DNA of 64,000 nt, taken from the NCBI RefSeq assembly GCF_019024285.1, contig NZ_WMKZ01000005.1, positions 62,001 through 126,000 on the forward strand. Direction: 5' to 3'. A program made the position numbers and the translations under genes. Positions 32,540 through 40,320 of this stretch are shown piece by piece. Numbering within the stretch: the stretch's first letter is position 1; each line of letters opens with the position of its first letter. The stretch is from Alkalihalobacterium elongatum. GTDB lineage: Bacteria; Bacillota; Bacilli; Bacillales; Bacillaceae_F. The notes beneath the pieces were generated by a model that was not told the origin of the DNA, ran no database searches, and saw nothing but the letters and a program-made list of their open reading frames with translations.

Positions 32540-32569
32540 GAAGAGGATGACAACTAAGTCATCCTCTTC
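32540..32569. terminator. Bidirectional terminator between Yip1-like and yrhC genes
   Basis: Stem GAAGAGGATGAC/GTCATCCTCTTC (32540-32551, 32558-32569), followed by TTTATTTATATTT on the plus strand, between convergent genes. Confidence 0.8.
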
Positions 32570-32590
32570 TTTATTTATATTTAAATTTTA

Positions 32591-32842
32591 TTATTGTCCG
32601 TACTCTTCGTTATCAAGTTGATTGCGATAGTGCATCGCTTTACGGTGAAATATGAAGGCCATCACTAAAGATAACACGATACCACCCATCATATATTCTG
32701 CATAGTTTCCAGTCATAGGAACATCATTCGGAATTATGAGGCCAAGAAACATAAATACGCTTAAGGACAATAAGATAAAACCAAATCGCTTGTAATCTTC
32801 AACTTTTCCCTTTATTTCACGAATTTTCTTGTTATCATCCAT
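32591..32842 (-). CDS. yrhC: YrhC-like small membrane protein
   Basis: An 83-aa protein with two membrane helices (about 21-38 and 54-70). The start MDDNKKIREIKGKVEDYKRF and tail HRKAMHYRNQL match the YrhC pattern; in B. subtilis yrhC is the last gene of the mtnN-mccAB operon. I chose ATG at 32842 after GTAGGGAGG instead of the ATG eight codons upstream. Here it directly follows mtnN on the same strand, but mccA and mccB are missing between them, so the methionine-to-cysteine genes have been lost or moved. Function unknown. Confidence 0.75.
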   Translation of the reverse strand: MDDNKKIREIKGKVEDYKRFGFILLSLSVFMFLGLIIPNDVPMTGNYAEYMMGGIVLSLVMAFIFHRKAMHYRNQLDNEEYGQ

Positions 32843-32995
32843 GTTTACATTCCTCCCTACTAACACTCTTCTATTCTAGCATAGAAAAGTGTTAACAAGA
32901 GGATGTAACTGTTGTTACTAGAGGGATATATAGGATATTGAAAGCAAATTGGTATAGCCTTTATGTATGAGAACTTACCTTGAAAATACTTATTG

Positions 32996-33691
32996 TTATT
33001 TTTTAAGTTGTTCTACAATAAGTAAAACGAGGTTTGCAGAGTTCACGGATGCTGTTTCTAAAAACTGATCGTACGAAACTTTCGCATCACTCCCAGCAAT
33101 ATCTGATAGCGAACGAATAATGACAAATGGACAGTCGAACTGGTGACAAACTTGAGCAATTGCACCTGCTTCCATTTCAGCACAATAAGGGTTATTAAAA
33201 CGTGACCTAATATCTTCAACACGTGCATGGTCACTCATGAATGAATCTCCGGAAACAATTAATCCCTTAACTGAATGAACTCCTACATCATTCGCAGCCT
33301 CTTCTGCTATTTCTACTAATTCTGGATTTGGAGAATAGAAAGCTGGCATTCTTGGGACTTGACCGAATTCATAGCCGAATACCGTTGCATCTACATCGTT
33401 ATAGCGTACTTCTGTTGAGATGACAATATCTCCAACTTTTAATCCTTCATGGAAGCCGCCTGCAGATCCAGTATTAATAATTTTTTCAACATTATATAGC
33501 TGAATAAGTAAAGTCGTTCCGATTGCTGCATTTACTTTTCCAATACCTGATTTTAATAAAACAACATCAAGACCATTTAAATTTCCTTCGTGAAATTCAC
33601 AGCCTGCAATCGTTTTATCCACACGATTGTCTAATTTACTTTTTAATAATTCTACTTCCTCATCCATTGCACCAATTATTCCAATTCTCAT
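32996..33691 (-). CDS. mtnN: 5'-methylthioadenosine/S-adenosylhomocysteine nucleosidase
   Basis: A 231-aa enzyme that removes adenine from MTA and SAH and so recycles S-adenosylmethionine by-products. Motifs: [20 protein letters not shown] with the catalytic Glu12, [52 protein letters not shown] (ribose-binding Met-Glu) and the catalytic Asp in [16 protein letters not shown] 33691 follows AAAGGAAGATTTTA; the upstream ATG has no proper spacing. It neighbours yrhC and a DUF2536 gene as in B. subtilis. Confidence 0.96.
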   Translation of the reverse strand: MRIGIIGAMDEEVELLKSKLDNRVDKTIAGCEFHEGNLNGLDVVLLKSGIGKVNAAIGTTLLIQLYNVEKIINTGSAGGFHEGLKVGDIVISTEVRYNDVDATVFGYEFGQVPRMPAFYSPNPELVEIAEEAANDVGVHSVKGLIVSGDSFMSDHARVEDIRSRFNNPYCAEMEAGAIAQVCHQFDCPFVIIRSLSDIAGSDAKVSYDQFLETASVNSANLVLLIVEQLKK

Positions 33692-33812
33692 TAAAATCTT
33701 CCTTTCATCCATCATTTACTTCAACATTTTTCCTTACATCGCAGTAAAGTATACAATTTCCAATGTTCTTGGTATATTATAACTGAAATTTGATTAAAAG
33801 GGAGAAATAACA

Positions 33813-34022
33813 ATGCAAATTCATTTAGATACTATTGAAGATAAAGTTGAATGTTTCGAAGCAAGAAGCTTAAAAGAATTAGAAAAGAAAATTAATGAGC
33901 AAATAGATAACAATAAAGTCCTTATGCTACAAGTTCATCATATTCAACATCATGTATACATTGATCAAAAAACATCTTTACCCATCTATACAGCTGTTGT
34001 ACATTTTAAAGCTAAAAAATAG
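33813..34022 (+). CDS. yrzA: DUF2536 family protein (YrzA-like)
   Basis: A 69-aa protein. MQIHLDTIEDKVECFEARSL then ELEKKINEQIDNNKVLMLQV and TAVVHFKAKK agree with the small YrzA/DUF2536 family of Bacillus, whose role is unknown. It looks like a short alpha/beta domain with amphipathic helix and a beta hairpin, with a single Cys. GGGAGAAATAAC precedes ATG. It is divergent from mtnN and convergent with yrrS, the neighbours it has in B. subtilis. Confidence 0.7.
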   Translation: MQIHLDTIEDKVECFEARSLKELEKKINEQIDNNKVLMLQVHHIQHHVYIDQKTSLPIYTAVVHFKAKK

Positions 34023-34033
34023 TTAGTCATTAA

Positions 34034-34069
34034 GAAGGCCCCACACCATTTAGAATGGGCGGGGCCTTC
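34034..34069. terminator. Terminator between yrzA-like and yrrS
   Basis: Stem GAAGGCCCC/GGGGCCTTC (34034-34042, 34061-34069) with an inner CCATT/AATGG pairing. On the plus strand ATTTATTG follows. Convergent genes make a shared function likely. Confidence 0.7.
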
Positions 34070-34097
34070 ATTTATTGTTACATGTTATTTTAAGGGA

Positions 34098-34700
34098 TTA
34101 TAAATATGGATTTGAAGACAATTGGATAACTTCTACAGGTCTCCAGCCACGATCTGTTACCCACTCGATCCTAACTCGATAAGGCGTATTTTTATTTGCT
34201 GGATCACTTACGGTTCCAACTGCGCTCATCGGATCGCCACCGTTTTCAATTCGCCAGATAATGATATCATCACCTAAGCCTGTTGCGTATTGAATAGCAT
34301 GCGTCATTTCTTTCCAGTTTACATGGTCCTTTGAAAAGTTGATTTCAAATGGTTCGCTTTGAACAGTACCAATTGGCATCCATTCGCCTTCGAATAACTC
34401 TTCTTCCGTTCTTTCTTCATCTTCTTCTCTAGCTTCTTCATTTTCCACTTCTTCTTGAGAAGATTCAATTTCTCTATCATTTTCTATAGTTTGGCTAGTT
34501 TCTTCACTTTGATCCTCTTGTTGATCTTGTTCTTCTTGTTGTTCCTGTTCATTATCAGCAATCACTTCTTCGCTACCAGAGGTAAAGAATAATTGCACAG
34601 CAACGTATATAATTAGGATAGCTACAATCCCGATTGCTACGTTGTATAACCGGTTTAAACGGCGTTTTTTACGTTGATCATATCGAGTTGAGTAGTTCAT
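34098..34700 (-). CDS. yrrS: YrrS-like DUF1510 membrane-anchored protein
   Basis: A 200-aa protein with a basic N terminus (NYSTRYDQRKKRRLNRL), one membrane helix at about residues 20-41, a long Glu/Gln-rich low-complexity linker (about 46-105) and a folded outer domain (GEWMPIGTVQSEPFEINFSK to GWRPVEVIQLSSNPYL) typical of DUF1510. ATG 34700 after AAGGAGAGATCGTTA is favoured over the ATG 15 codons upstream. In B. subtilis yrrS is paired with the penicillin-binding protein gene pbpI; here that gene is missing from the spot and an ABC operon occupies the place. Cell-envelope role is inferred. Confidence 0.82.
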   Translation of the reverse strand: MNYSTRYDQRKKRRLNRLYNVAIGIVAILIIYVAVQLFFTSGSEEVIADNEQEQQEEQDQQEDQSEETSQTIENDREIESSQEEVENEEAREEDEERTEEELFEGEWMPIGTVQSEPFEINFSKDHVNWKEMTHAIQYATGLGDDIIIWRIENGGDPMSAVGTVSDPANKNTPYRVRIEWVTDRGWRPVEVIQLSSNPYL

Positions 34701-34789
34701 TAACGATCTCTCCTTCCCAATTTCAAACCTAATACTACCATGCAACTTATTAGATTCCTAGTTATTTTACTACTATTTCTTCAACGTTA

Positions 34790-35962
34790 CTAGTAATTTA
34801 TGAGCCTGGCTGGGGCTTTTTCCTGAAAATTTTCATAAATAGCTATCTGTGGTCTACTCTCACCGATAGCTAATCTTAATTGTTCCTCATTGATATCATC
34901 TGAACCTACAGAACCAAAGCTTGTAAAAGTTGGTCGACTTCTATGATAGGACCATCCCCCATAATCAACTCCAAAATCAGGCCCGAAAAATCTATATAAA
35001 GGGTCATCCTCTGGAATTACAATACTGACACCAAGGTCGTGAAGTAACTTAGGATCGGAAAGATGAGATCCAGAAAGAACAACCTGATAACGAACCCCGT
35101 AAAATTTAGTTCCATTTATATTTTCTTGTTCATACCGCAATTCAATCGATTCAACAGAAATATGTTCGATAATTTCTTCTTTTGTATTCAGTGGTGGAGA
35201 TGACAAAGCAACAGCTGATCCAACTACAGCTGTCATGAGAAGGACGAACGTACTTAAAAATGCCCCTGTCATTTGAAACTTCTTGTTCATCTTATAAAAG
35301 TTATCATAACTTCGAATAGAAAAGGCAATTGCAAAGACTAGTAGTAATAACGTACTAATGAAAAAGAACTGATTTAATAGTGGTTCAATTGTTTGGATAG
35401 GTCTCCCAAATATTCTACTCGTTGGCCAACTTATAAACATTGGAATGAATATCGCACCTACAATAAAAATTCTCCCCACCCAATTAGCCACTTGGGCATC
35501 ATAGGTAAAATAAAAGAAAAGATAAGAGCTAATAAACAAGAGAATTAATGCGTTCATTAGTAACACAGCGCCCCCTGTATACCCAATTCCGACAGAATGC
35601 CCTAATATCGTTTGAACAAAGAATAATGTCCCGAAAGTAACTGCGTTAATACTAAGGACAATAATTAAGGCCGAACTAAATTTAGCTAGTACTATTACCT
35701 TTATTGGAATCGGCAACTGCCACATTCGTTTATCGACTCCGCTCAACTTCTCAGTGTTACAAATATGGGTTACCAGACCGTAGCTCATTAAAGTATTAAA
35801 CAACACAATAAAAAAGATAATTCCACTTAAATCATTATATTGAAATCCTCCCATACTACTAATATACCAAGTGATAAAAAGTTGAAAAAATATCGTTATT
35901 GGTATAAATATCATGGAAATATTTTTTAAAGATAGTAGATCTTTTTTAATCAAGGATTGCAT
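34790..35962 (-). CDS. ABC transporter permease of a YtrA-type operon
   Basis: A 390-aa permease with six membrane helices in the first 255 residues (first helix about 15-35) and a final helix near 235-255. A soluble domain of about 130 residues follows (ELRYEQENINGTKFYGVRYQ, LHDLGVSIVIPEDD). It begins MQSLIKKDLLSLKNISMIFI. The ATPase gene ends 17 bases inside its start, so both are co-translated. With the GntR gene the set resembles ytrABC-type exporters that respond to cell-wall antibiotics. Substrate unknown. The large outer domain may interact with wall or peptide. Confidence 0.75.
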   Translation of the reverse strand: MQSLIKKDLLSLKNISMIFIPITIFFQLFITWYISSMGGFQYNDLSGIIFFIVLFNTLMSYGLVTHICNTEKLSGVDKRMWQLPIPIKVIVLAKFSSALIIVLSINAVTFGTLFFVQTILGHSVGIGYTGGAVLLMNALILLFISSYLFFYFTYDAQVANWVGRIFIVGAIFIPMFISWPTSRIFGRPIQTIEPLLNQFFFISTLLLLVFAIAFSIRSYDNFYKMNKKFQMTGAFLSTFVLLMTAVVGSAVALSSPPLNTKEEIIEHISVESIELRYEQENINGTKFYGVRYQVVLSGSHLSDPKLLHDLGVSIVIPEDDPLYRFFGPDFGVDYGGWSYHRSRPTFTSFGSVGSDDINEEQLRLAIGESRPQIAIYENFQEKAPARLINY

Positions 35963-36806
35963 GATTCGGCCCCCTTTCTACTACATAGTATAGAATCTCA
36001 TCTAGAGTAGCAGGCCGATATTGTGCCTCAAACTGTTCTTCTTGGTCTCTATCAATAATCCCTGTCGTTTCATACATACCTTTTTGATAACTATAAATTC
36101 CCGTTTTAGGTAAATTCGTTTGGGGGGATACTGTGAAATAAAGATAATTCTCTTTCAACTGCTCTTTTTCTTCATAAAGCAAAACTTGACCTTCTTTCAA
36201 GAAAATAACGTAATCGGCGATTTGTTCAAAGTCAGTTGTGATGTGAGAGGACAGAATAACGGTTTTTTCTCCTGTTTCAATCCACTGTTGTAACAACATT
36301 AACAATTCTTGTCTAGCTACAGGATCTAGGCCTGCTGTTGGCTCGTCTAAAATAAGCACTTTGGGATGGAAGCATAAAGCTAAGAGCATATTTAGTTTAA
36401 GCTTCATGCCTTTAGAGAGATGATGAATTTGCTTTTTGGGCGGTAACTTAAATTCATTTAATAGCCTATCCTCTAGTTCAATATCCCAATTAGGGTAAAA
36501 AGAAGAAACAAAATCGATTGCTTGTTGAACGGTAAAGTAACTATACATATTCATCTCTTCGGACACGTAGCAGATAGTCTCATTAAAATTCACTCGGTCT
36601 TGATCATACGAAATATTTGCAACCTGAACCTCTCCAGACAAAAAAGGTTCAGCATGTGATATTCCTTTTAAAAGCGTTGTTTTTCCAGCCCCATTTCTTC
36701 CTATCACTGCTGTTATGAAGCCTTCCTTAATGTTTAAATCAATTGGGCCCAATTGAAAATCTTTATATGACTGAACTGCCCTTTTAACCTTAACAACATT
36801 ACTCAT
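35946..36806 (-). CDS. ABC transporter ATP-binding protein (YtrB-like)
   Basis: A 286-aa ATPase with Walker A GRNGAGKTTLLKGISH (about residue 36), a Q-loop around CYVSEEMNMYSYF, signature HLSKGMKLKLNMLLAL (a variant of LSGGQ), Walker B KVLILDEPTAGLDPVARQEL and switch His in ILSSHITTDFEQIADYV. It powers the permease encoded after it. It overlaps the GntR gene's 3' end by eight bases and the permease gene by 17, giving a tight three-gene operon. Confidence 0.93.
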   Translation of the reverse strand: MSNVVKVKRAVQSYKDFQLGPIDLNIKEGFITAVIGRNGAGKTTLLKGISHAEPFLSGEVQVANISYDQDRVNFNETICYVSEEMNMYSYFTVQQAIDFVSSFYPNWDIELEDRLLNEFKLPPKKQIHHLSKGMKLKLNMLLALCFHPKVLILDEPTAGLDPVARQELLMLLQQWIETGEKTVILSSHITTDFEQIADYVIFLKEGQVLLYEEKEQLKENYLYFTVSPQTNLPKTGIYSYQKGMYETTGIIDRDQEEQFEAQYRPATLDEILYYVVERGPNHAILD

Positions 36807-37179
36807 TGTTTTCCTCCTTTAACCTATGAATAATCGTGACCATCTCATCTAAGGTTAACCCTAAGCTACCACCTAAATGAAATAACTTGTTAGCCTCTTC
36901 CTCGAATTGCTGTTCTGCTTTTTCTTGTAAGATACTTTTATCTGTTGATTTGACAAATGTTCCTCGACCTGCACGTGTATAAATAAACTCTTCTTGTTCT
37001 AGCTCTGAATAGGCCCGTTTTACAGTAATTACACTCGTTTGAATGCTTTTAGCGAGTGCTCTAATCGAAGGTAGTTCTGTGTCCCCTGCTAGTGTTCCAT
37101 CAATTATTTGTTGTTTAATTTGAACTTTAAGTTGTTTATATAATGGTTCCTTTGATTCATTGGATAGGTGAATCCACAT
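36799..37179 (-). CDS. GntR-family (YtrA subfamily) transcriptional repressor
   Basis: A 126-aa regulator. ATG 37179 follows AGAGGTGACAAG; the earlier ATG 21 codons upstream would put the operator inside the gene. HTH: PLYKQLKVQIKQQIIDGTLA, ELPSIRALAKSIQTSVITV and KRAYSELEQEEFIYTRAGRG. The C-terminal part is the short (about 50 aa) YtrA dimer domain without an effector pocket. It probably represses its own ABC operon through the TATAC-rich repeat 14 bp upstream, and is released by cell-wall stress in relatives such as YtrA. Confidence 0.88.
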   Translation of the reverse strand: MWIHLSNESKEPLYKQLKVQIKQQIIDGTLAGDTELPSIRALAKSIQTSVITVKRAYSELEQEEFIYTRAGRGTFVKSTDKSILQEKAEQQFEEEANKLFHLGGSLGLTLDEMVTIIHRLKEENNE

Positions 37180-37192
37180 CTTGTCACCTCTA

Positions 37193-37222
37193 CTGTATAT
37201 AAAGTATATACACAGTATATAC
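37193..37222. promoter_or_regulatory. TATAC-rich operator of the GntR/ABC operon
   Basis: GTATAT, GTATATAC and GTATATAC at 37195, 37204 and 37215 are spaced 9-11 bp apart; the outer ACTGTATAT/ATATACACAGT pair forms a wider palindrome. It lies just before the gene's start, as expected for YtrA-type autoregulation. Confidence 0.65.
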
Positions 37223-37244
37223 CCAATTAAATCCCAATACAAGG

Positions 37245-37268
37245 AAAAAAGCCGCTCTTTAGAGCAGC
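37245..37268 (-). terminator. Minus-strand terminator between divergent genes
   Basis: On the minus strand GCTGCTCT-AA-AGAGCGGC (37268 to 37251) is followed by T6. It would stop transcription coming from 37270 upward, though no minus-strand gene is annotated there. It may end a small RNA or an antisense transcript. Confidence 0.65.
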
Positions 37269-37337
37269 CAAAATTTATCTTCCATAAAGTATGTCGTTTT
37301 AGTTACTACTTTCATACATTGTAGGAAGTATGACATT

Positions 37338-37449
37338 TTTGTCGAATGAAGATTAAGACATAGTCCATTTTTGCTAATTATATCTATCACGCAATCAAAA
37401 AGTAGCACTTAAGCTTCAATTTAGAAAATACATGGACCTTTTTGTCAAA
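37338..37449. promoter_or_regulatory. Two Spo0A-box-like sites before the LysM/L,D-transpeptidase gene
   Basis: TTTGTCGAA (37338-37346) and TTTGTCAAA (37441-37449) both fit TTTGTCRAA, about 200 and 90 bp upstream of the GTG start. Control by Spo0A would tie the enzyme to sporulation or stationary phase. Only pattern evidence. The rest of the 37269-37541 gap is A/T-rich. Confidence 0.4.
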
Positions 37450-37541
37450 AAATGAAGGTTTTTATCAATTTTTGCGGAATAAATGTTTAGTTTTTTGTAA
37501 AACGACGTTAAAGATATTTTTATTAGAGAAGAGGAAGTATT

Positions 37542-38762
37542 GTGTCAAAAAAGTCAAAAGAACATAGTGAATTCCTACCCCGTGCAGTCAGACATAAAAA
37601 AAAGAAGAAAAAATGGTCTTCATTCATCCTTCTAACAGTTATATTAACGTTAAGTTTAGGTGGAATTACAGCTGCTGTATTAAACTTAGGCTTAACCCCT
37701 CAACTACAAACAGGAGGCTTTGACCAAGAACAGGATCAAGAAGATGATGATCAAAGTGAAAACGAACGAGCAGATGAACAAAATGAGACAGATGATCCGA
37801 GTGAGGAAGTTAATGAAGAGCCGCTAGAGGAGTCGGAGGAGAACAATGATAGCAACGTAAGTGAAGAAGAAAGACAAGAAAAAGAATTAAATGAAGAAGA
37901 ACAAGAAACTAACCCAAGTGAAGATAAAGAGCCTCCTAAAGACAGTTCGAAACCTAAAGAAAGTGAAGCTCCTAGTAAAGAAACGAGTAAACCCATTAAT
38001 GATGAGAAAACCGATATCGTCATTATTCATGAAGTAGCTCCAAACGAAACTTTATATACTATCACTAAAAAATACTATATCAATCCAGATGAGCAGCAAT
38101 ATAAGGTAGCTAAATTGAATAACCTTTCTAACCCTGCTACAGACCTTAAAGTCGGATTAAAATTAAAACTACCAGACCCTGACATCATAGCACTCCATAA
38201 AGTTGTTCACGGAGATACTCTCTTTAAAATTACAGTTAAGTATTATGGTAATGCAAATAACTTAATGGCACTTGCTAATTATAATCATATTATTAATCCT
38301 TCAACAGATGTTAAAGTTGGAATGACAATACAAATTCCTCATCCTACTTTACTAAAAGAAGTTAAACAACTGAATGGCTATTCAATAAAAATAAATAAAA
38401 CCGCTAATACATTAACTGTTTACCTTAATTCTGACATCGTTAGGACCTTTCCTGTTGCTACAGGGAAAACTCCATCATTAACTCCAGAAGGCACCTTTAA
38501 GATTGTAAACAAAGTTGAGAAGCCTTGGTATAATCCGAAAAGTATTCCTGGTGGTGACCCTAGAAATCCATTAGGGAGTCATTGGCTCGGCCTGAATGTA
38601 CCTGGAACAAATAACTATATTTACGGTATTCACGGAACGAATGATCCTTCTTCTATAGGTAAACACATTAGTCTGGGCTGTATTCGAATGCATAACGAGG
38701 ATGTTTTATGGATGTACAACACTATTCCACTACAAACACCAGTTTATATCTTTAGTGAATAA
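37542..38762 (+). CDS. LysM-domain L,D-transpeptidase (YkuD family)
   Basis: A 406-aa secreted or anchored wall enzyme; GTG start after AGAGGAAG. It has a basic N terminus, one membrane anchor (about 24-46), a Glu/Asp/Ser-rich linker (about 58-155), two LysM domains (about 165-212, EVAPNETLYTITKKYY; 217-265, KVVHGDTLFKITVKYY) and a YkuD catalytic domain with HGTNDPSSIGKHISLGCIRM, where His and Cys of the HX14-17SxGCxR motif form the active site. It makes 3-3 peptide cross-links or attaches proteins to peptidoglycan. The highly acidic linker is typical of wall-spanning anchors. Spo0A-like boxes lie upstream. Confidence 0.92.
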   Translation: MSKKSKEHSEFLPRAVRHKKKKKKWSSFILLTVILTLSLGGITAAVLNLGLTPQLQTGGFDQEQDQEDDDQSENERADEQNETDDPSEEVNEEPLEESEENNDSNVSEEERQEKELNEEEQETNPSEDKEPPKDSSKPKESEAPSKETSKPINDEKTDIVIIHEVAPNETLYTITKKYYINPDEQQYKVAKLNNLSNPATDLKVGLKLKLPDPDIIALHKVVHGDTLFKITVKYYGNANNLMALANYNHIINPSTDVKVGMTIQIPHPTLLKEVKQLNGYSIKINKTANTLTVYLNSDIVRTFPVATGKTPSLTPEGTFKIVNKVEKPWYNPKSIPGGDPRNPLGSHWLGLNVPGTNNYIYGIHGTNDPSSIGKHISLGCIRMHNEDVLWMYNTIPLQTPVYIFSE

Positions 38763-38789
38763 TCTTCTTATACCTTTTAATCTAATCAA

Positions 38790-38831
38790 AAAAAACCAAC
38801 ATCATTTGGAAAACCTCTTATCCAAATGATG
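38790..38831 (-). terminator. Minus-strand terminator beyond greA
   Basis: CATCATTTGGA/TCCAAATGATG (11-bp stem, 38800-38810 and 38821-38831); on the minus strand TTGG-T8 follows. A second stop for transcripts coming from greA. On the plus strand no T-run follows, so the transpeptidase transcript is not clearly ended here. Confidence 0.65.
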
Positions 38832-38848
38832 ATAGCTATTGGACCGTT

Positions 38849-38887
38849 ACCAAGCGGTAGCTTGGTTCTTCACGCTTTAGCGTGAAG
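38849..38887. repeat. Two adjacent small hairpins
   Basis: ACCAAGC-GGTA-GCTTGGT (38849-38866) and CTTCACGC-TTTA-GCGTGAAG (38868-38887) stand almost end to end between two terminators. No reading frame. They may be a mobile or degenerate repeat, or a structured RNA tail. Confidence 0.6.
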
Positions 38888-38938
38888 CTTTTGAACATAA
38901 GTTTATGAGAATTGCCTTGAGAGAAGAAAGGGCCATTC

Positions 38939-38973
38939 AAAAAAGAACTGCTCAATATGAACAGTTCTTTTTG
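38939..38973. terminator. Bidirectional terminator between the transpeptidase gene and greA
   Basis: AAAAGAACTG/CAGTTCTTTT (38941-38950, 38962-38971) with T-runs on both strands. It directly follows greA (minus) and ends the plus transcript as well. Confidence 0.85.
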
Positions 38974-38980
38974 TTTATAT

Positions 38981-39457
38981 TTATTTAACTTCTAAAATTT
39001 TAACTTCCATTTCGCCAGCAGGTGTATTAACTGTTACTTTATCACCAACTGATTTTCCAAGAAGGCTTTGAGCCATTGGAGAGTCGTTAGAGATCTTGCC
39101 TTCAAAAGGATCAGATTCCGCACTACCAACGATAGTATATTCTTCTTCGTCACCTTCTGGAAGTTCAACGAAGCGAACTGTTTTTCCTAATGAAACGACA
39201 GAGCTATTTGTTTGATCATCTTTAATGATTACCGCATCACGGATCATTTTTTCTAAAGTTGAAATACGTCCTTCAACAAATGCTTGCTCTTCTTTTGCTG
39301 AATCGTACTCAGAGTTCTCTGAAAGATCTCCAAAGCTACGAGCGATTTTGATACGCTCTACAACTTCTTTACGCTTTTCTGTTTTTAAATACTCTAATTC
39401 TTCTTCTAATTTTTGTTTCCCTTCAAGGGTCATATAATGTGTTTTTTCTTCAGCCAT
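38981..39457 (-). CDS. greA: Transcription elongation factor GreA
   Basis: A 158-aa factor that helps backtracked RNA polymerase cleave its transcript. The N-terminal coiled coil reads [20 protein letters not shown], then [20 protein letters not shown], with the acidic tip DLSEN-D needed for activity. The C-terminal FKBP-like domain ends [23 protein letters not shown] 39457 is nine bases after GGAG, giving the normal length; the GTG at 39466 overlaps that site. It is downstream of udk but separated by a terminator, so it has its own promoter or depends on read-through. Confidence 0.97.
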   Translation of the reverse strand: MAEEKTHYMTLEGKQKLEEELEYLKTEKRKEVVERIKIARSFGDLSENSEYDSAKEEQAFVEGRISTLEKMIRDAVIIKDDQTNSSVVSLGKTVRFVELPEGDEEEYTIVGSAESDPFEGKISNDSPMAQSLLGKSVGDKVTVNTPAGEMEVKILEVK

Positions 39458-39535
39458 GACGTTCACTCCTCTTTCCTACAACAAAAGTAAATTACTTTAT
39501 GAAATAATTCTTTTAGAAAATAAGGCTATGTAAAA

Positions 39536-39564
39536 GAAAAGCAAGGTATATCACCTCGCTTTTC
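39536..39564 (-). terminator. Terminator after udk
   Basis: On the minus strand AAAGCGAGGT/ACCTTGCTTT-type stem (39542-39558 region) followed by TCTTTT; it stands between udk and greA. Confidence 0.65.
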
Positions 39565-39672
39565 TTTATCCCATTAGGTCTTTAAAGCCTCTTTAAAGAT
39601 ACTTATAGTATAAACAAAAACAACGTATCCTGCTATGCTGATATGATAAGTTTTTACTTTTTTTTCTTGTTT

Positions 39673-40320
39673 TTACTGTTTCTTCGTTAGAAACGACTGG
39701 GCTTCAACAATAGATCGAATTTTTGTAGCCATTAAATCGATTGCGACTCTATTTTGTCCACCTTCAGGAATAATAATATCTGCATACCTCTTTGTTGGTT
39801 CGATAAATTGTAGATGCATTGGTCTTACTACAGTTGTGTATTGTTCAACAACTGAATCCAACGTTCTCCCTCTGTCTTGAATGTCCCTCGCTAATCTTCG
39901 TAAAATTCGAATATCGGCATCTGTATCAACAAATACTTTAATATCCATAAGATCACGAAGACGCTTGTCTTCTAAGATGAGTATTCCTTCGAGGATAATA
40001 ACATCCTTTGGAAAAACTGGAATAACTGTATCTGACCTCGTATGCTGGGCATAGTCATATACTGGGACTTCAATGGACTCGCCGTCTAAAAGCATTTGCA
40101 AATGTTTCATTAGAAGTTCATTATCAAATGCTAGCGGGTGATCGTAATTCGTATTTAGTCTATCTTCAAAGGATAAGTGACTTTGATCTTTATAATATGC
40201 ATCTTGTTCAATTAATACTATAGATTTTTCACTAAATTGGTGAAATATTTCTTTTGCAACGGTGGTTTTACCAGAGCCCGTTCCTCCTGCGACACCAATT
40301 ATAATTGGTTTTTGTTTCAT
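39673..40320 (-). CDS. udk: Uridine/cytidine kinase
   Basis: A 215-aa nucleoside kinase that phosphorylates uridine and cytidine with ATP or GTP (pyrimidine salvage). The P-loop is [17 protein letters not shown]. Substrate-site residues are in [20 protein letters not shown] and [37 protein letters not shown] and [20 protein letters not shown] follow. Its ATG overlaps the stop of trhP2, the same arrangement as in B. subtilis, so udk is last in the trmR-trhP1-trhP2-udk operon. Confidence 0.97.
   Translation of the reverse strand: MKQKPIIIGVAGGTGSGKTTVAKEIFHQFSEKSIVLIEQDAYYKDQSHLSFEDRLNTNYDHPLAFDNELLMKHLQMLLDGESIEVPVYDYAQHTRSDTVIPVFPKDVIILEGILILEDKRLRDLMDIKVFVDTDADIRILRRLARDIQDRGRTLDSVVEQYTTVVRPMHLQFIEPTKRYADIIIPEGGQNRVAIDLMATKIRSIVEAQSFLTKKQ

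Noticed and set aside
33813-34022. Toxin-antitoxin or phage small protein
   Set aside because: Sequence and neighbourhood fit the conserved DUF2536 family of Bacillus.
37751-38023. Ser-rich minus frame of 90 codons
   Set aside because: Antisense shadow of the Glu/Ser-rich linker of the L,D-transpeptidase.
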